DNA of 64,000 bases from Planctomycetia bacterium (GTDB lineage: Bacteria > Planctomycetota > Phycisphaerae > Phycisphaerales > SM1A02). The translations under genes and the position numbers were made by a program. Of this stretch, positions 54,866 through 63,495 are shown piece by piece. Location: assembly GCA_005790605.1 (NCBI GenBank), contig SXUI01000070.1, forward strand, positions 44,086 through 108,085, in the 5' to 3' direction. Each line of letters begins with the position of its first letter. The first letter of the stretch is position 1. The notes below the pieces were generated by a model, which worked only from the letters and a program-made list of their open reading frames with translations, had not been told where the DNA came from and searched no databases.

Positions 54866-56194
54866 TTAGATCTCGTTCAGATCCCGTTGATTTGTCGGGA
54901 ATTGCGCCGGAAACCAAATGCGGAAACAAGATCCTTCCCCGACCTGGCTCTGCGCTTCGACGCGGCCACCGTGGACCTGCGCGATGTGTTTGACGATGGC
55001 GAGGCCGAGGCCAGTTCCGCCGGTTTCTCGATGGCGGGACTTATCAACGCGGTAAAAGCGCTCGAAGATTCGCTCGAGGTGTCGCGACGGAATTCCTTCG
55101 CCACAGTCGATTACTTCGATCGCGCACTCGTCCTCACTGACGATGACGCGCAACGTGACGGTTGAGTGCTCCTTTGCATGGCGGATTGCATTCGAAAGGA
55201 GATTGGTAATCGCTTGGATGGCGAGCGACGGATTGACGACCGCACATGCTTCGCGATCGCCGTCGATGACGAGATGCACCTTTCGAAGCTCTGCATCATG
55301 CGCGAGGTTGTCGGCGCACTCTTGGAGCAGCCCCGCAACCGCGACGCGCTTGCGCTCAAGGACCTGTGGGCGAGTTGGATCTTCGAGTAACGAGAGCGTG
55401 AGGATGTCTTCAACAATCGCCGACAAGCGAGCAACATTGCGCTGCACGATCGCGAGATATCGTTCGGAGCGGTCGAGATCTGTTCGCCCCAATTGCCCGA
55501 GTGTGTCAACGAATCCGCGGATCGTCGTAATCGGCGTGCGCAGTTCGTGGCTCACATTTGCCGCGAACTCGCTTCGCATCGCTTCGAGCCTCCGCGCGCG
55601 AGTGATGTCAACAAGACTGAGCACGATGCCGCTGCGTCCATCAAGAAGTTCAAGTGGCTCGCTTGACGCGGCGACGGTCATGCCACCGTGTGTTCCCTCG
55701 TGGGCTCGGAGTGCGAGCTGCCCTGATGCAGGTGCGCTCACTGCGAGTGCTTCATCAACGAACGCATTCAAAGCGGGCTCTCGCACGATTTCTTGGAGGA
55801 GTCGGCCGCACGCGTGCGCTTCATCGGTGGCGAGAAATCGCGCAGCGGCCGGGTTAAGGCGCAAGATGCGTTGCTGCGCGTCAAGCGAAATGACGGCGAT
55901 CGAGGTCGCGCGGAGCGTCCTTCCAATCTCTTCGACTTGCATGAGCGCCCGCGCCGTCCGTGCTTCGGACTCATCGAGTTGGCGAAGGATCGTCTGCTTC
56001 AGATCATCAAGGGCGCCTGTGCCTGCGTCGAATTCGGCGAGCATGCGGTGCTTGATCGCGCGCTGCATGCGTTGGAGGCGGCGCCATTTGCCGTAGGCGG
56101 AAAACGCCCACGGAGTCGCGATGCTCACGACGCCCATTGCGAGGAGCGCATATTGCGAAGTTTCGGCAAGGATGTGCATGTTCACATCGAGCAT
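54866..56194 (-). CDS. phoR: Phosphate regulon sensor histidine kinase PhoR
   Basis: 442 residues. One N-terminal membrane helix (about residues 15-33), a linker, a PAS domain (about 95-200, ISLDAQQRILRLNPAAARFL), HisKA with H216 in FAANVSHELRTP, and a HATPase domain with NLLSNAIRHAKEH (N box), DCGEGIP (G1) and GGTGLGLAIVKHI (G2). It senses phosphate supply through the Pst complex and PhoU and phosphorylates PhoB. It is 42 bp after phoB. Confidence 0.93.
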   Translation of the reverse strand: MLDVNMHILAETSQYALLAMGVVSIATPWAFSAYGKWRRLQRMQRAIKHRMLAEFDAGTGALDDLKQTILRQLDESEARTARALMQVEEIGRTLRATSIAVISLDAQQRILRLNPAAARFLATDEAHACGRLLQEIVREPALNAFVDEALAVSAPASGQLALRAHEGTHGGMTVAASSEPLELLDGRSGIVLSLVDITRARRLEAMRSEFAANVSHELRTPITTIRGFVDTLGQLGRTDLDRSERYLAIVQRNVARLSAIVEDILTLSLLEDPTRPQVLERKRVAVAGLLQECADNLAHDAELRKVHLVIDGDREACAVVNPSLAIQAITNLLSNAIRHAKEHSTVTLRVIVSEDECAIEVIDCGEGIPSRHLERIFERFYRVDKSRHRETGGTGLGLAIVKHIAQVHGGRVEAQSQVGEGSCFRIWFPAQFPTNQRDLNEI

Positions 56195-56236
56195 CCCCGT
56201 CAGCGTAGCGCTGGTCCCAACCCCATGCTTTCGCGA

Positions 56237-56953
56237 TCAGGTCTCATCCGTTTGCGATTCGGCGAAGCGATATCCGACGCCGCGGACCGTTTCAACGCAC
56301 TCGGCGAGATGAAGGAGTTTGCGGCGCAACGCAGTGACATGAACATCAACTGTGCGCGTGGAGAGAACCGTGTGCTTGCCATGGACCGAAGAGATAATCT
56401 GGTCGCGAGTTCGCACAAATCCCTTCCGCCCCGCGAGGTACTGCAGAATGCCAAACTCGGTGAGTGTGAGGTCGACCTTCTTGCCTTCGACGAGTGTTTC
56501 ATGTCGATCGGCGTCGATGACGAGCGCACCGCCAAGCAGCAGCATGCGATCACCTTCTTCGTGAGGGGCTTCTTCGGTGTTTCGGCGAAGCACGCCTTTG
56601 AGTCTTGCCATCAAGACGCGCGGGCTGAATGGCTTGGTGACATAGTCATCCGCACCAAGTTCAAGCCCTGCAACGATGTCGGACTCTTCGCCTTTCGCAG
56701 TCACCATGACGATAGAGATGCCGCGCGTCTCGTCGGCTTGCTTGAGCCGACGGCAGACTTCGAGCCCTCCCATATCGGGGAGCATGAGGTCGAGCACCAC
56801 CAGGTCCGGCGCTTGCCGACGAATGGCTTCGAGCGCGAGCTTGCCGCTGTGGCAGATCCGCGGGCGCATTCCTTCGCGCTGCGCATGAAACTCAATCAGC
56901 TCTGCAATCTCAGGTTCATCTTCGACGATCAGGATTTCGGCCTTGGCACTCAT
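56237..56953 (-). CDS. phoB: Phosphate regulon response regulator PhoB (OmpR family)
   Basis: 238 residues. Receiver domain with the acidic pair in VEDEPE, phospho-acceptor D55 in VVLDLMLPDMGG and the conserved lysine in VTAKGEES. The C-terminal winged-helix DNA-binding domain includes LTLTEFGILQYLAGRKGFVRTRDQI in consecutive blocks and ends RGVGYRFAE. Start MSAKAEILIVEDE at 56953. It is the first gene of the Pho cluster. No clear Pho box was identified upstream of it or pstS. Confidence 0.93.
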   Translation of the reverse strand: MSAKAEILIVEDEPEIAELIEFHAQREGMRPRICHSGKLALEAIRRQAPDLVVLDLMLPDMGGLEVCRRLKQADETRGISIVMVTAKGEESDIVAGLELGADDYVTKPFSPRVLMARLKGVLRRNTEEAPHEEGDRMLLLGGALVIDADRHETLVEGKKVDLTLTEFGILQYLAGRKGFVRTRDQIISSVHGKHTVLSTRTVDVHVTALRRKLLHLAECVETVRGVGYRFAESQTDET

Positions 56954-57108
56954 CTTGGTGGTTGCTCTCCGCGCGGGGGCGTGCTGCACAGTCAGGAAGC
57001 GAGAAGGGTATGAACCTGCCGCAGCAGTGCGTTTGGATTCGGTAAAGATCGCATGAACAAGTGACTTGTTTCTCGGCGTTCCGTGCGAGCGTCGCCCTCG
57101 ACATCGCG

Positions 57109-58263
57109 CTAGTTGGGCTCGATGCATGCGCTGTCAAGCGCGCGTGATTTTGCGCCCACAACGGCGTCAAGGCAATACGAGACGCCGTCATCCGCGAGTG
57201 CGCCGAGCACGGCGATCCCTGCAGCCTCACGCATGTCGATGGGAACTCCGTGCGACGCCATGGTGTCGACTGTCTGGCCACTTCGCGCGGAGGCAATCGC
57301 CTGGACGAGCGGTTGATGGCGTGTCGATCCGCCCGCAAGGAGAAGCGCGTGCTCGTCTCGCACACCAGCTTCGCGCAGGGCGGAAACAATCGATTGCGCG
57401 ACCGCGTCACTCACTGTCCGACACGCATCATTCGGCGCAAGGTGAGCGGTGTGGCGCACGATGCTCGCTGCTTCATCGCCCGTGCCAAGCGATCGCCGTG
57501 CTGCAGCACTCGCTCGCGTGCTTGCGCGCATCGCTTCGAGGACTGCACCAAGCGCCGCAGCATCGGACTTGCCCGTTCGAGCGGCGCCTCCGTCCGCATC
57601 AAACGCTTTGCCGAGTCGATCTTGCGCGACGCGATTGAGAAGATGATTGCACGGGCACACATCGAATCCCGAGATATGCGGCAGTTCGAGCCTCGCGTCA
57701 GCATTCGTGTCAGGCGCTAACAGTGTGGCGTTCGCAAATCCACCGAGATTCAGGACGGCGGTTGGCGCACTGCGGGTGTGAAAGAGAAAGTGATCGGCGA
57801 GCGGAGTGATCGGCGCGCCCTCACCGCCAGATGCGAGGTTTGCTGCGCGCAAATCAAAACGGACTCGGCATCGCATGGCGCAGGCGACGGGCCATGGGTT
57901 CATGAGTTGCCAGGAAAGCGGCGGTGCGTGATACACGGTTTGACCGTGGAGCGTGACGAGATCCGGTGTGAGTCTCAGGCGCGCGCAGAGCGTCGTGATC
58001 GCGGAAGCGTGCGCCTCGCCAAAGGCCTGTGCGACGCGCGCGAACTCTCTCGCTGTCATTGGCTCTTGTTGCGCTGCGCGTCGTAAGTCCTCGACGAGTC
58101 TGCCGAGTGGATGTGAATGTCCTGCGAGAAACCTCGCGCGAATGGCATATCCATGCCCATCGACCCGAATTGCTGCAATATCGATGTCGCCGTCGAGGCT
58201 CGTCCCAGTCATCGTGCCAATGACGATGCGAGAGTCCTTCGATGCAGGCGCAGAGGGGAGCAT
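57109..58263 (-). CDS. anmK: Anhydro-N-acetylmuramic acid kinase
   Basis: About 384 residues. It converts anhydroMurNAc to MurNAc-6-phosphate in cell-wall recycling. Blocks are GTMTGTSLDGDIDIAAI, TLHGQTVYHAPP, DLRAANLASGGEGAPITPLAD, LNLGGFANATLL and GFDVCPCNHLLN. ATG at 58263 is used; another in-frame ATG lies at 58281. It is divergent from the decarboxylase gene. No murQ or other recycling gene is nearby. Confidence 0.93.
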   Translation of the reverse strand: MLPSAPASKDSRIVIGTMTGTSLDGDIDIAAIRVDGHGYAIRARFLAGHSHPLGRLVEDLRRAAQQEPMTAREFARVAQAFGEAHASAITTLCARLRLTPDLVTLHGQTVYHAPPLSWQLMNPWPVACAMRCRVRFDLRAANLASGGEGAPITPLADHFLFHTRSAPTAVLNLGGFANATLLAPDTNADARLELPHISGFDVCPCNHLLNRVAQDRLGKAFDADGGAARTGKSDAAALGAVLEAMRASTRASAAARRSLGTGDEAASIVRHTAHLAPNDACRTVSDAVAQSIVSALREAGVRDEHALLLAGGSTRHQPLVQAIASARSGQTVDTMASHGVPIDMREAAGIAVLGALADDGVSYCLDAVVGAKSRALDSACIEPN

Positions 58264-58352
58264 GACTGCATGGTGCTGCATTCATGCGCCCATCGCAAAC
58301 CGGAGTTTCACTTCAAAGGAGCGATGAGCTTGTGCCGATACACTTGATCCAT

Positions 58353-59324
58353 ATGGTCAAGCGCATACTTGTGACGGGCGGCGCCGGTTTTCTTGGCTCC
58401 CATCTCTGCGATCGCCTCGTCGCACTTGGGCACGATGTCATCTGCCTCGACAATCTTTTCACGAGTCAGAAATCGAACATCGAGCACTTGCTGGGTCGCA
58501 AGAACTTCGAGTTCATCCGTCACGATGTGACCGAACCGATCATGTTGGAAGTGGACGAGATCTACAACCTCGCGTGTCCTGCGGCGCCTGGGCACTATCA
58601 GTACAACCCAATCAAGACGATGAAGACAAGTGTGCTTGGCGCGATCAACATGCTTGGCCTCGCCAAGCGCGTCCGAGCCAAGATCTTTCACGCTTCGACA
58701 AGCGAGGTCTATGGGGATCCGGATGTACATCCTCAGCCTGAGAGCTATCGCGGGAATGTCAACCCGATCGGTCCTCGCGCGTGTTACGACGAGGGAAAAC
58801 GCGCGGCAGAAACGCTGTTCTTTGACTACAACCGTCAGAACGGGCTCGATATTCGCGTTGTTCGAATCTTCAACACCTACGGGCCTCGCATGCATCCATT
58901 TGACGGGCGCGTGGTGAGCAACTTCATTCGCCAGGCCTTGCTCGGCGAAGCGATCACGATCTACGGTGAAGGGACGCAGACGCGGTCGTTCTGCTACCGC
59001 GACGATCTCATCGACGGATTTCTGAAGTTCATGGATGCTCCCAAAGGTGTCATCGGCCCCATCAATCTCGGAAACCCAACGGAGTTCACGATCCTGCAAC
59101 TCGCAGAGCTCGTCGTCGAGTTGTCCGGAAGCAAGTCTGAAATCCTTCGAGCCCGGCCGCTTCCGCAAGACGATCCACTGCAGCGTCGGCCTGACATCAC
59201 GCTCGCTCGTAAGGTGCTCGGCTGGGAACCGACGATCCCGCTTCGGGATGGGCTTGCGCGAACCATTGAGTACTTCCGCTCGGTGGATATCTCACAGTTC
59301 CGCGCTCCGACGCCGAACTACTGA
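58353..59324 (+). CDS. UDP-glucuronate decarboxylase-like NAD-dependent epimerase/dehydratase (UXS)
   Basis: 323 residues. It would make UDP-xylose from UDP-glucuronate for polysaccharides. The Rossmann motif is [15 protein letters not shown]. The active site has [11 protein letters not shown] and the catalytic tyrosine in [37 protein letters not shown] is typical of UXS rather than of GalE. The start MVKRILVTG is at 58353. Confidence 0.9.
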   Translation: MVKRILVTGGAGFLGSHLCDRLVALGHDVICLDNLFTSQKSNIEHLLGRKNFEFIRHDVTEPIMLEVDEIYNLACPAAPGHYQYNPIKTMKTSVLGAINMLGLAKRVRAKIFHASTSEVYGDPDVHPQPESYRGNVNPIGPRACYDEGKRAAETLFFDYNRQNGLDIRVVRIFNTYGPRMHPFDGRVVSNFIRQALLGEAITIYGEGTQTRSFCYRDDLIDGFLKFMDAPKGVIGPINLGNPTEFTILQLAELVVELSGSKSEILRARPLPQDDPLQRRPDITLARKVLGWEPTIPLRDGLARTIEYFRSVDISQFRAPTPNY

Positions 59325-59359
59325 TCAAATCGCAACTGCGGATCACACAGCGCTTTAGC

Positions 59360-59417
59360 GTTTGGCAGCAGTTGCCAAACCGGCGGTCGCTCAAGGCACG
59401 AGGCCTTGCGCCGTTTT
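59360..59417 (+). terminator. Probable terminator of the UXS gene (two hairpins)
   Basis: GTTTGGCA/TGCCAAAC (59360-59367 with 59373-59380) is a perfect 8-bp stem. A second structure follows: CGGCG (59381-59385) pairs with CGCCG (59409-59413), and inner CAAGG pairs with CCTTG. TTTT comes directly after, at 59414-59417. The stem-plus-T layout is terminator-like and sits 35-90 bp after the UXS stop. Confidence 0.55.
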
Positions 59418-59432
59418 GAAAGTGGATAATTT

Positions 59433-59447
59433 GTTCGGCTTTTTGTA
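59433..59447. promoter_or_regulatory. Candidate LexA-type site upstream of recA
   Basis: GTTCGGCTTTTTGTA shares GTTCGGCTTT with the minus-strand form of the ssb site at 54-68 (GTTCGGCTTTCGTTC). The second half is degenerate here (TGTA instead of GTTC). Damage regulation of recA is known in many bacteria; this exact site is inference. Confidence 0.35.
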
Positions 59448-59493
59448 GGGTCATGGCCTCACGGCGCGCCGATGTTGTACTATCCAAACATCG

Positions 59494-59522
59494 ACCGAAC
59501 AAAAAGAAGGTTGATGTTCGGT
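59494..59522. promoter_or_regulatory. Inverted ACCGAAC/GTTCGGT pair upstream of recA
   Basis: ACCGAAC at 59494-59500 and its reverse complement GTTCGGT at 59516-59522 are 15 bases apart. The hexamer GTTCGG is the same one that forms the candidate sites at ssb and at 59433. It may be a second binding site for the same regulator. Confidence 0.35.
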
Positions 59523-59825
59523 ACAGATGGATGATTCATGCGGGGAAAACGCCATGTTGGTGTTTCGAAGCTTGAAGTCCACTCGAGGCCAGCCGACTGC
59601 TTCTCCCCCGAAACTGGTGGCGAGCGCGGAACGAGGTTCAAGAGTCCACCACATGACGAGCAACCCCTCAGATCCCAAACGACTGCACCCGGTCGTTTCG
59701 GTCTCACCAAGCTCCGGGCTCTTGAGCATGACAACTCTGGCGATGAACAGCAGCCAAGCGAACCGAACGACCATGCGCTTTGGGGCAGTACTCCAAAACG
59801 CCACACGAACAGGGAACAAGAAGAG

Positions 59826-61238
59826 ATGATTGCACCTGCCGATCGACCAGCCAACTCGACATTGACGCATACCTCAGTCCCGTCAACAAACCAGCCAGCA
59901 TTCGTACCGCCGCTGGCGACTGATGCAACCCGTTCACGGATGAACCCCACTATGACTACTGCGACACCCGTACACCCACCCATGACGAAATCAAACACCC
60001 CAGCCGCTTCTTCGGCGTCGCCACAATCCACCCCGAACGCCAACTCGAGCTCGAGCGCACGACCGGTCGTTGAACCTAAGCGTCCAGAGAGCGGGCGCAT
60101 TCCTCCGAAGCCGACAGTCGCTGCGAAGCCTGAAGTAACGCAGCCGGCCAAGCGAGATCCAAAGCTTGATGCAAAGTTGGATGAGGCGAAGAAGGGCAAA
60201 CTTGCCGCGCTCGATCGCGCACTCGCAACGATCGAGAAAGCGTATGGCAAGGGCTCCATCATGAAACTGGATGGGGAAGCGCTGCTTCCCATTCCGTCCG
60301 TTTCCACCGGCGCTCTGAGTCTTGACCTCGCGCTCGGCGGCCGCGGCCTTCCTCGTGGGCGCGTGATTGAGATCTATGGGCCAGAATCCTCGGGAAAGAC
60401 CACACTCGCGCTGACGGTGATCGCAAATGCGCAGAAGTCAGGCGGCGTTGCTGCATTCATCGATGCTGAGCACGCGCTTGATCCATCTTGGGCGAAGCGA
60501 CTCGGCGTGAGCATCGATGAAATGTTGGTCTCGCAGCCTGATACCGGCGAACAAGCACTCGAGATCTGCGAGATGCTCGTGCGTTCCAACGCGGTAGACA
60601 TCATCGTCATCGACTCCGTTGCGGCCCTCATCCCGAAGGCTGAAATCGAGGGAGAAATGGGTGAGTCCCAGATGGGGCTTCAGGCGCGATTGATGAGTCA
60701 GGCACTTCGTAAGCTCACTGGCGCAATCGCCAAGAGTGAGTGCATCGTGATTTTCATCAATCAGCTGCGCGACAAGATCGGCGTGATGTTTGGCTCGCCC
60801 GAGACGACTACCGGCGGCAAGGCATTGAAGTTCTACGCGTCCGTTCGCATCGATATTCGCCGTATCGGCGCGATCAAGGATGGCGACAAGAATCTCGGCA
60901 ATCGCGTTCGTGCCAAAGTTGTGAAGAACAAGATTGCACCACCGTTCCGCGAAGCTGAATTCGACATCATGTTTGATGAAGGCATTTCGTTGTCCGGCGA
61001 TTTGGTGGATCTCGCGGTCGAGGACAATGTCATCGAAAAGAGCGGCTCTTGGTTTAGTTACAAGGGAACGCGCGTCGGACAGGGGCGTGAAAACGCGAAG
61101 CAGTTCCTGCGTGAACGCCCAGACCTGTTCGCAGAGATTCGCGCGCGCGTGCTTGAGAAGCGGCTCGCGGTACCTGAAAACGCAGCGAAAAAGTTTGCGC
61201 CATCAGCCGACGAGACGGACGAAGGCTCCGAAGGGTGA
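59826..61238 (+). CDS. recA: Recombinase RecA with long N-terminal extension
   Basis: 470 residues from ATG 59826, which has AGGGA about 10 bases upstream; later in-frame ATGs at 59940, 59952 and 59982 lack a ribosome-binding site. The conserved core begins near residue 120 ([21 protein letters not shown]). Walker A is GPESSGKTT, near residue 185. [20 protein letters not shown], the L1/L2 loop regions and [18 protein letters not shown] are normal. The first ~110 residues are Pro/Ser/Thr/Ala-rich and unlike standard RecA (about 350 residues). RecA drives strand exchange and LexA self-cleavage. Confidence 0.92.
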   Translation: MIAPADRPANSTLTHTSVPSTNQPAFVPPLATDATRSRMNPTMTTATPVHPPMTKSNTPAASSASPQSTPNANSSSSARPVVEPKRPESGRIPPKPTVAAKPEVTQPAKRDPKLDAKLDEAKKGKLAALDRALATIEKAYGKGSIMKLDGEALLPIPSVSTGALSLDLALGGRGLPRGRVIEIYGPESSGKTTLALTVIANAQKSGGVAAFIDAEHALDPSWAKRLGVSIDEMLVSQPDTGEQALEICEMLVRSNAVDIIVIDSVAALIPKAEIEGEMGESQMGLQARLMSQALRKLTGAIAKSECIVIFINQLRDKIGVMFGSPETTTGGKALKFYASVRIDIRRIGAIKDGDKNLGNRVRAKVVKNKIAPPFREAEFDIMFDEGISLSGDLVDLAVEDNVIEKSGSWFSYKGTRVGQGRENAKQFLRERPDLFAEIRARVLEKRLAVPENAAKKFAPSADETDEGSEG

Positions 61239-61465
61239 CCAAGGCGGGGCAGTCTGCAGTGCCGAAGACGCGGCGAGTAACGCCTGTCCGGAGGCAGCCG
61301 ATCGTTCGGCTCTCGCGATCCGCGCGGCGATCACTACGGTCGTTTCGGTAACTGTGGTGATTGCGGTGGCTGCGGTGACTGCGCTCACTGAGTTCATCGC
61401 GGTCAAGGCTGGCACGAGCTCAGTTGGAGAGTCTGCGCCTCGACCACGCTATACTCCGCGACCCC

Positions 61466-61549
61466 GCGGTCGTGGCGGAATTGGCAGACGCGCTAGATTC
61501 AGGTTCTAGTGGGGTAATACCCGTGGAGGTTCGATCCCTCTCGACCGCA
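61466..61549 (+). tRNA. tRNA-Leu (anticodon CAG)
   Basis: 84 nt. Acceptor GCGGTCG pairs with CGACCGC and discriminator A. The anticodon stem-loop is CTAGA-TTCAGGT-TCTAG, reading CAG. A long variable arm follows (TGGGGTAATACCCGT) as expected for leucine, then the T-arm GAGGTTCGATCCCTC. CCA is not encoded. A TATACT box lies about 10 bases upstream. Confidence 0.95.
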
Positions 61550-61555
61550 ATACTG

Positions 61556-61595
61556 GCCCGGCGCACCTATCTTCGGTGCGCCGGGCGCTTTTCTT
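61556..61595 (+). terminator. Rho-independent terminator after tRNA-Leu
   Basis: A perfect 12-bp GC-rich stem (GCCCGGCGCACC / GGTGCGCCGGGC) with a 7-base loop is followed by GCTTTTCTT. It starts 7 bases after the tRNA. Confidence 0.9.
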
Positions 61596-61897
61596 AGGCG
61601 TGCGCAATTGCCTGCGAGATCCACCTGCCTGCGACATCCACCCAGTCTTGCGTTTGCGGAGGCATGCGTCGCGTGGGACGGTCTTGATTGGGCCTTCGGC
61701 GACGTACGCAGTGCCGCGGTCGAAGGCGCGTGCGAGCGCTATCTCGTCCAAGAGGTCGTGCGAATGGATTGCACGGCGCGCATGATTCGCGGTAGCCGCG
61801 GGTTCGACTCCGGTGCATCACCTGCGCGACCTCATAGACTTCGGAGCGTCTGTGGCTGCGGAGCAGTTTGTCTCTCTCCGTTTCACTGGTTCCTCGT
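61596..61897. other. Gene-free stretch upstream of the cysteine desulfurase gene
   Basis: 302 bases. No credible gene, promoter or repeat was identified. A GGTTCGACTCC string near 61801 looks like a tRNA T-loop but no cloverleaf forms around it. Confidence 0.5.
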
Positions 61898-63091
61898 ATG
61901 CAGCACGCTTCGCATCCCATCAATCTCGACAACAACGCGACGACGCGACCGATTCGCGAAGTCGTCGATGCGGTTGCCCGGTCCCTTGGTGAGGAGTGGG
62001 GGAATCCATCAAGTGTGCACCGTGTTGGTATCGCCGCGCGCCGCGTGGTTGAACTCGCGCGGGAGTCCATTGCAATGCTCGTCGGGTGTCAGCCGCGCGA
62101 GTTGATTTTCACTTCCGGTGGAACTGAGGGCGCGAACACTGCGATTCGCGGTTCGCTCGCGCTCGCGACGCGAGCGGATGCGCGTCGCCGAGTCCTTGTC
62201 ACAACGCGTTTTGAGCACAGCGCAGTTCGAGAGACCGTCGAAGCGCTCGAGCGCACTGGCGATGCAGAGGTGGTTTGGCTCGAGGGACTTCCGAGCGGCA
62301 TCCCATCCACAGACGCGCTTGCGCACCTTCTCGCAGCGCGCGCTTCAGAGATTGCGCTCGTTTCACTGATGTGGGCAAACAATGAGACTGGCGCCATTGC
62401 GCCGATTGCCGAGATTGGCGCGCTCTGTCGAAGTCACGGCGTTCGATTTCATACGGACGCAACGCAATGGGTCGGAAAGATGCCAACCGACCTTGCATCG
62501 ATGCAGATCGACCTCGCCTCGTTCGCTGCACACAAGTTTCACGGACCGAAGGGAACGGGTGCACTTTTCCTCAGGCGGGGCGTGCACCTCGAGCGAGCAC
62601 AAACCGGTGGGCCGCAGGAGCGTGATCGCCGAGGAGGAACTGAGAATGTCCCTGGAATTGCTGGGTTTGGCGTCGCGGCGGAGTACGCCCGCGCTTTCCT
62701 CGCGAGTGGTGATGTTGCACAGTTGGCCGCGCGCCGAGATGCGTTTGAACAGCGAATCTGTGCAGCGACGGAATCTACTGCGCACGCGGCGATATGTCCG
62801 CGTCTGTGGAACACTTCGAACATCGCCTTCGAGCGACTTGAGGCGGAAGCAATACTTCTGCTCCTCTCGGAGCGCGGGGTGTATGCATCGGCAGGCGCTG
62901 CATGTTCGTCTGGCTCCCTCGACCCTTCGCCGGTGCTTCTCGCAATGGGTGTGTCACCAGAGCGAGCGCATGGATCGGTTCGCTTCAGTCTCTCGCGCGA
63001 AACGAGCGCTCTCGAACTCGACCGCGCGGAAGGAATCATCATCGATTCCATTTTGAAGTTGCGCCGGTCATCAAGCGCCGCGCTGACATGA
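61898..63091 (+). CDS. Cysteine desulfurase (NifS/IscS family)
   Basis: 397 residues. This PLP enzyme takes sulfur from cysteine for Fe-S clusters and tRNA thiolation. Blocks are NLDNNATTRP, TSGGTEGAN, MWANNETGAI, HTDATQWVGK, the PLP lysine K213 in AHKFHGPKGTGA, and the persulfide cysteine C336 in SAGAACSSG. The short loop around C336 is closer to NifS/IscS than to SufS. Start MQHASHPINL at 61898. No iscU or iscR is adjacent. Confidence 0.93.
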   Translation: MQHASHPINLDNNATTRPIREVVDAVARSLGEEWGNPSSVHRVGIAARRVVELARESIAMLVGCQPRELIFTSGGTEGANTAIRGSLALATRADARRRVLVTTRFEHSAVRETVEALERTGDAEVVWLEGLPSGIPSTDALAHLLAARASEIALVSLMWANNETGAIAPIAEIGALCRSHGVRFHTDATQWVGKMPTDLASMQIDLASFAAHKFHGPKGTGALFLRRGVHLERAQTGGPQERDRRGGTENVPGIAGFGVAAEYARAFLASGDVAQLAARRDAFEQRICAATESTAHAAICPRLWNTSNIAFERLEAEAILLLLSERGVYASAGAACSSGSLDPSPVLLAMGVSPERAHGSVRFSLSRETSALELDRAEGIIIDSILKLRRSSSAALT

Positions 63092-63495
63092 AGCATCCCC
63101 ACGGATGAGCTTCTCAGGCTCGATGGCGCGCACTCTTCTCCCAGCACAGAAACAGCGGTGTCAGTTCGTGCATGTTTCCTACATCGCCTCATGCATGATT
63201 GCTCCGAATGACGCCCCGCATGACTTCATACATGACTTCACGCGTGGCTTCATGCCATGCTTCATGCATGGCCCCGTATCATCCTCTCCAGTTCGACATC
63301 TGCGTCCGCTCATGCGTGTGTTCACGCGTCGGTGCATGTGTGCGCGTTGTCCATGACCGAATGATCGATCGGTCAAGGCGCCCCTTCACACATGTCGACG
63401 CGCCTGCATCGCAACGCGTCGCATGGCGCGCGGCGTTCAATGCTCCGCACAGCACTTCGACGCACCTTCGCGGACGCCCGAAATCCTCGCCGCAA
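63092..63495. other. Convergent intergenic region with a CATG-dense tract
   Basis: 404 bases between the cysteine desulfurase and pgi stops. About 63160-63360 is crowded with CATG tetramers, including repeats of CATGACTTCA and GGCTTCATGC. GACCGA/TCGGTC at about 63354-63373 is a short hairpin. No coding frame was supported. Confidence 0.5.

Larger units (their letters stand above)
59325..59825. other. Upstream region of recA
   Basis: 501 bases without a sure gene. It holds a hairpin (59360-59380), a terminator-like hairpin (59381-59417), a LexA-like GTTC-GGCTTTT site (59433-59447) and an inverted ACCGAAC/GTTCGGT pair (59494-59522). The recA frame is open without a stop back to an ATG at 59538, but the codons there look noncoding. 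Confidence 0.5.

Noticed and set aside
59480..60307. 275-codon minus-strand frame opposite the start of recA
   Set aside because: Ser/Gly/Phe-rich shadow of the low-complexity recA leader; no independent support.
61765..61820. Possible second tRNA near GGTTCGACTCC
   Set aside because: The T-loop-like string is there, but the T stem does not pair properly and only ~53 bases separate the candidate acceptor halves, too short for a tRNA.
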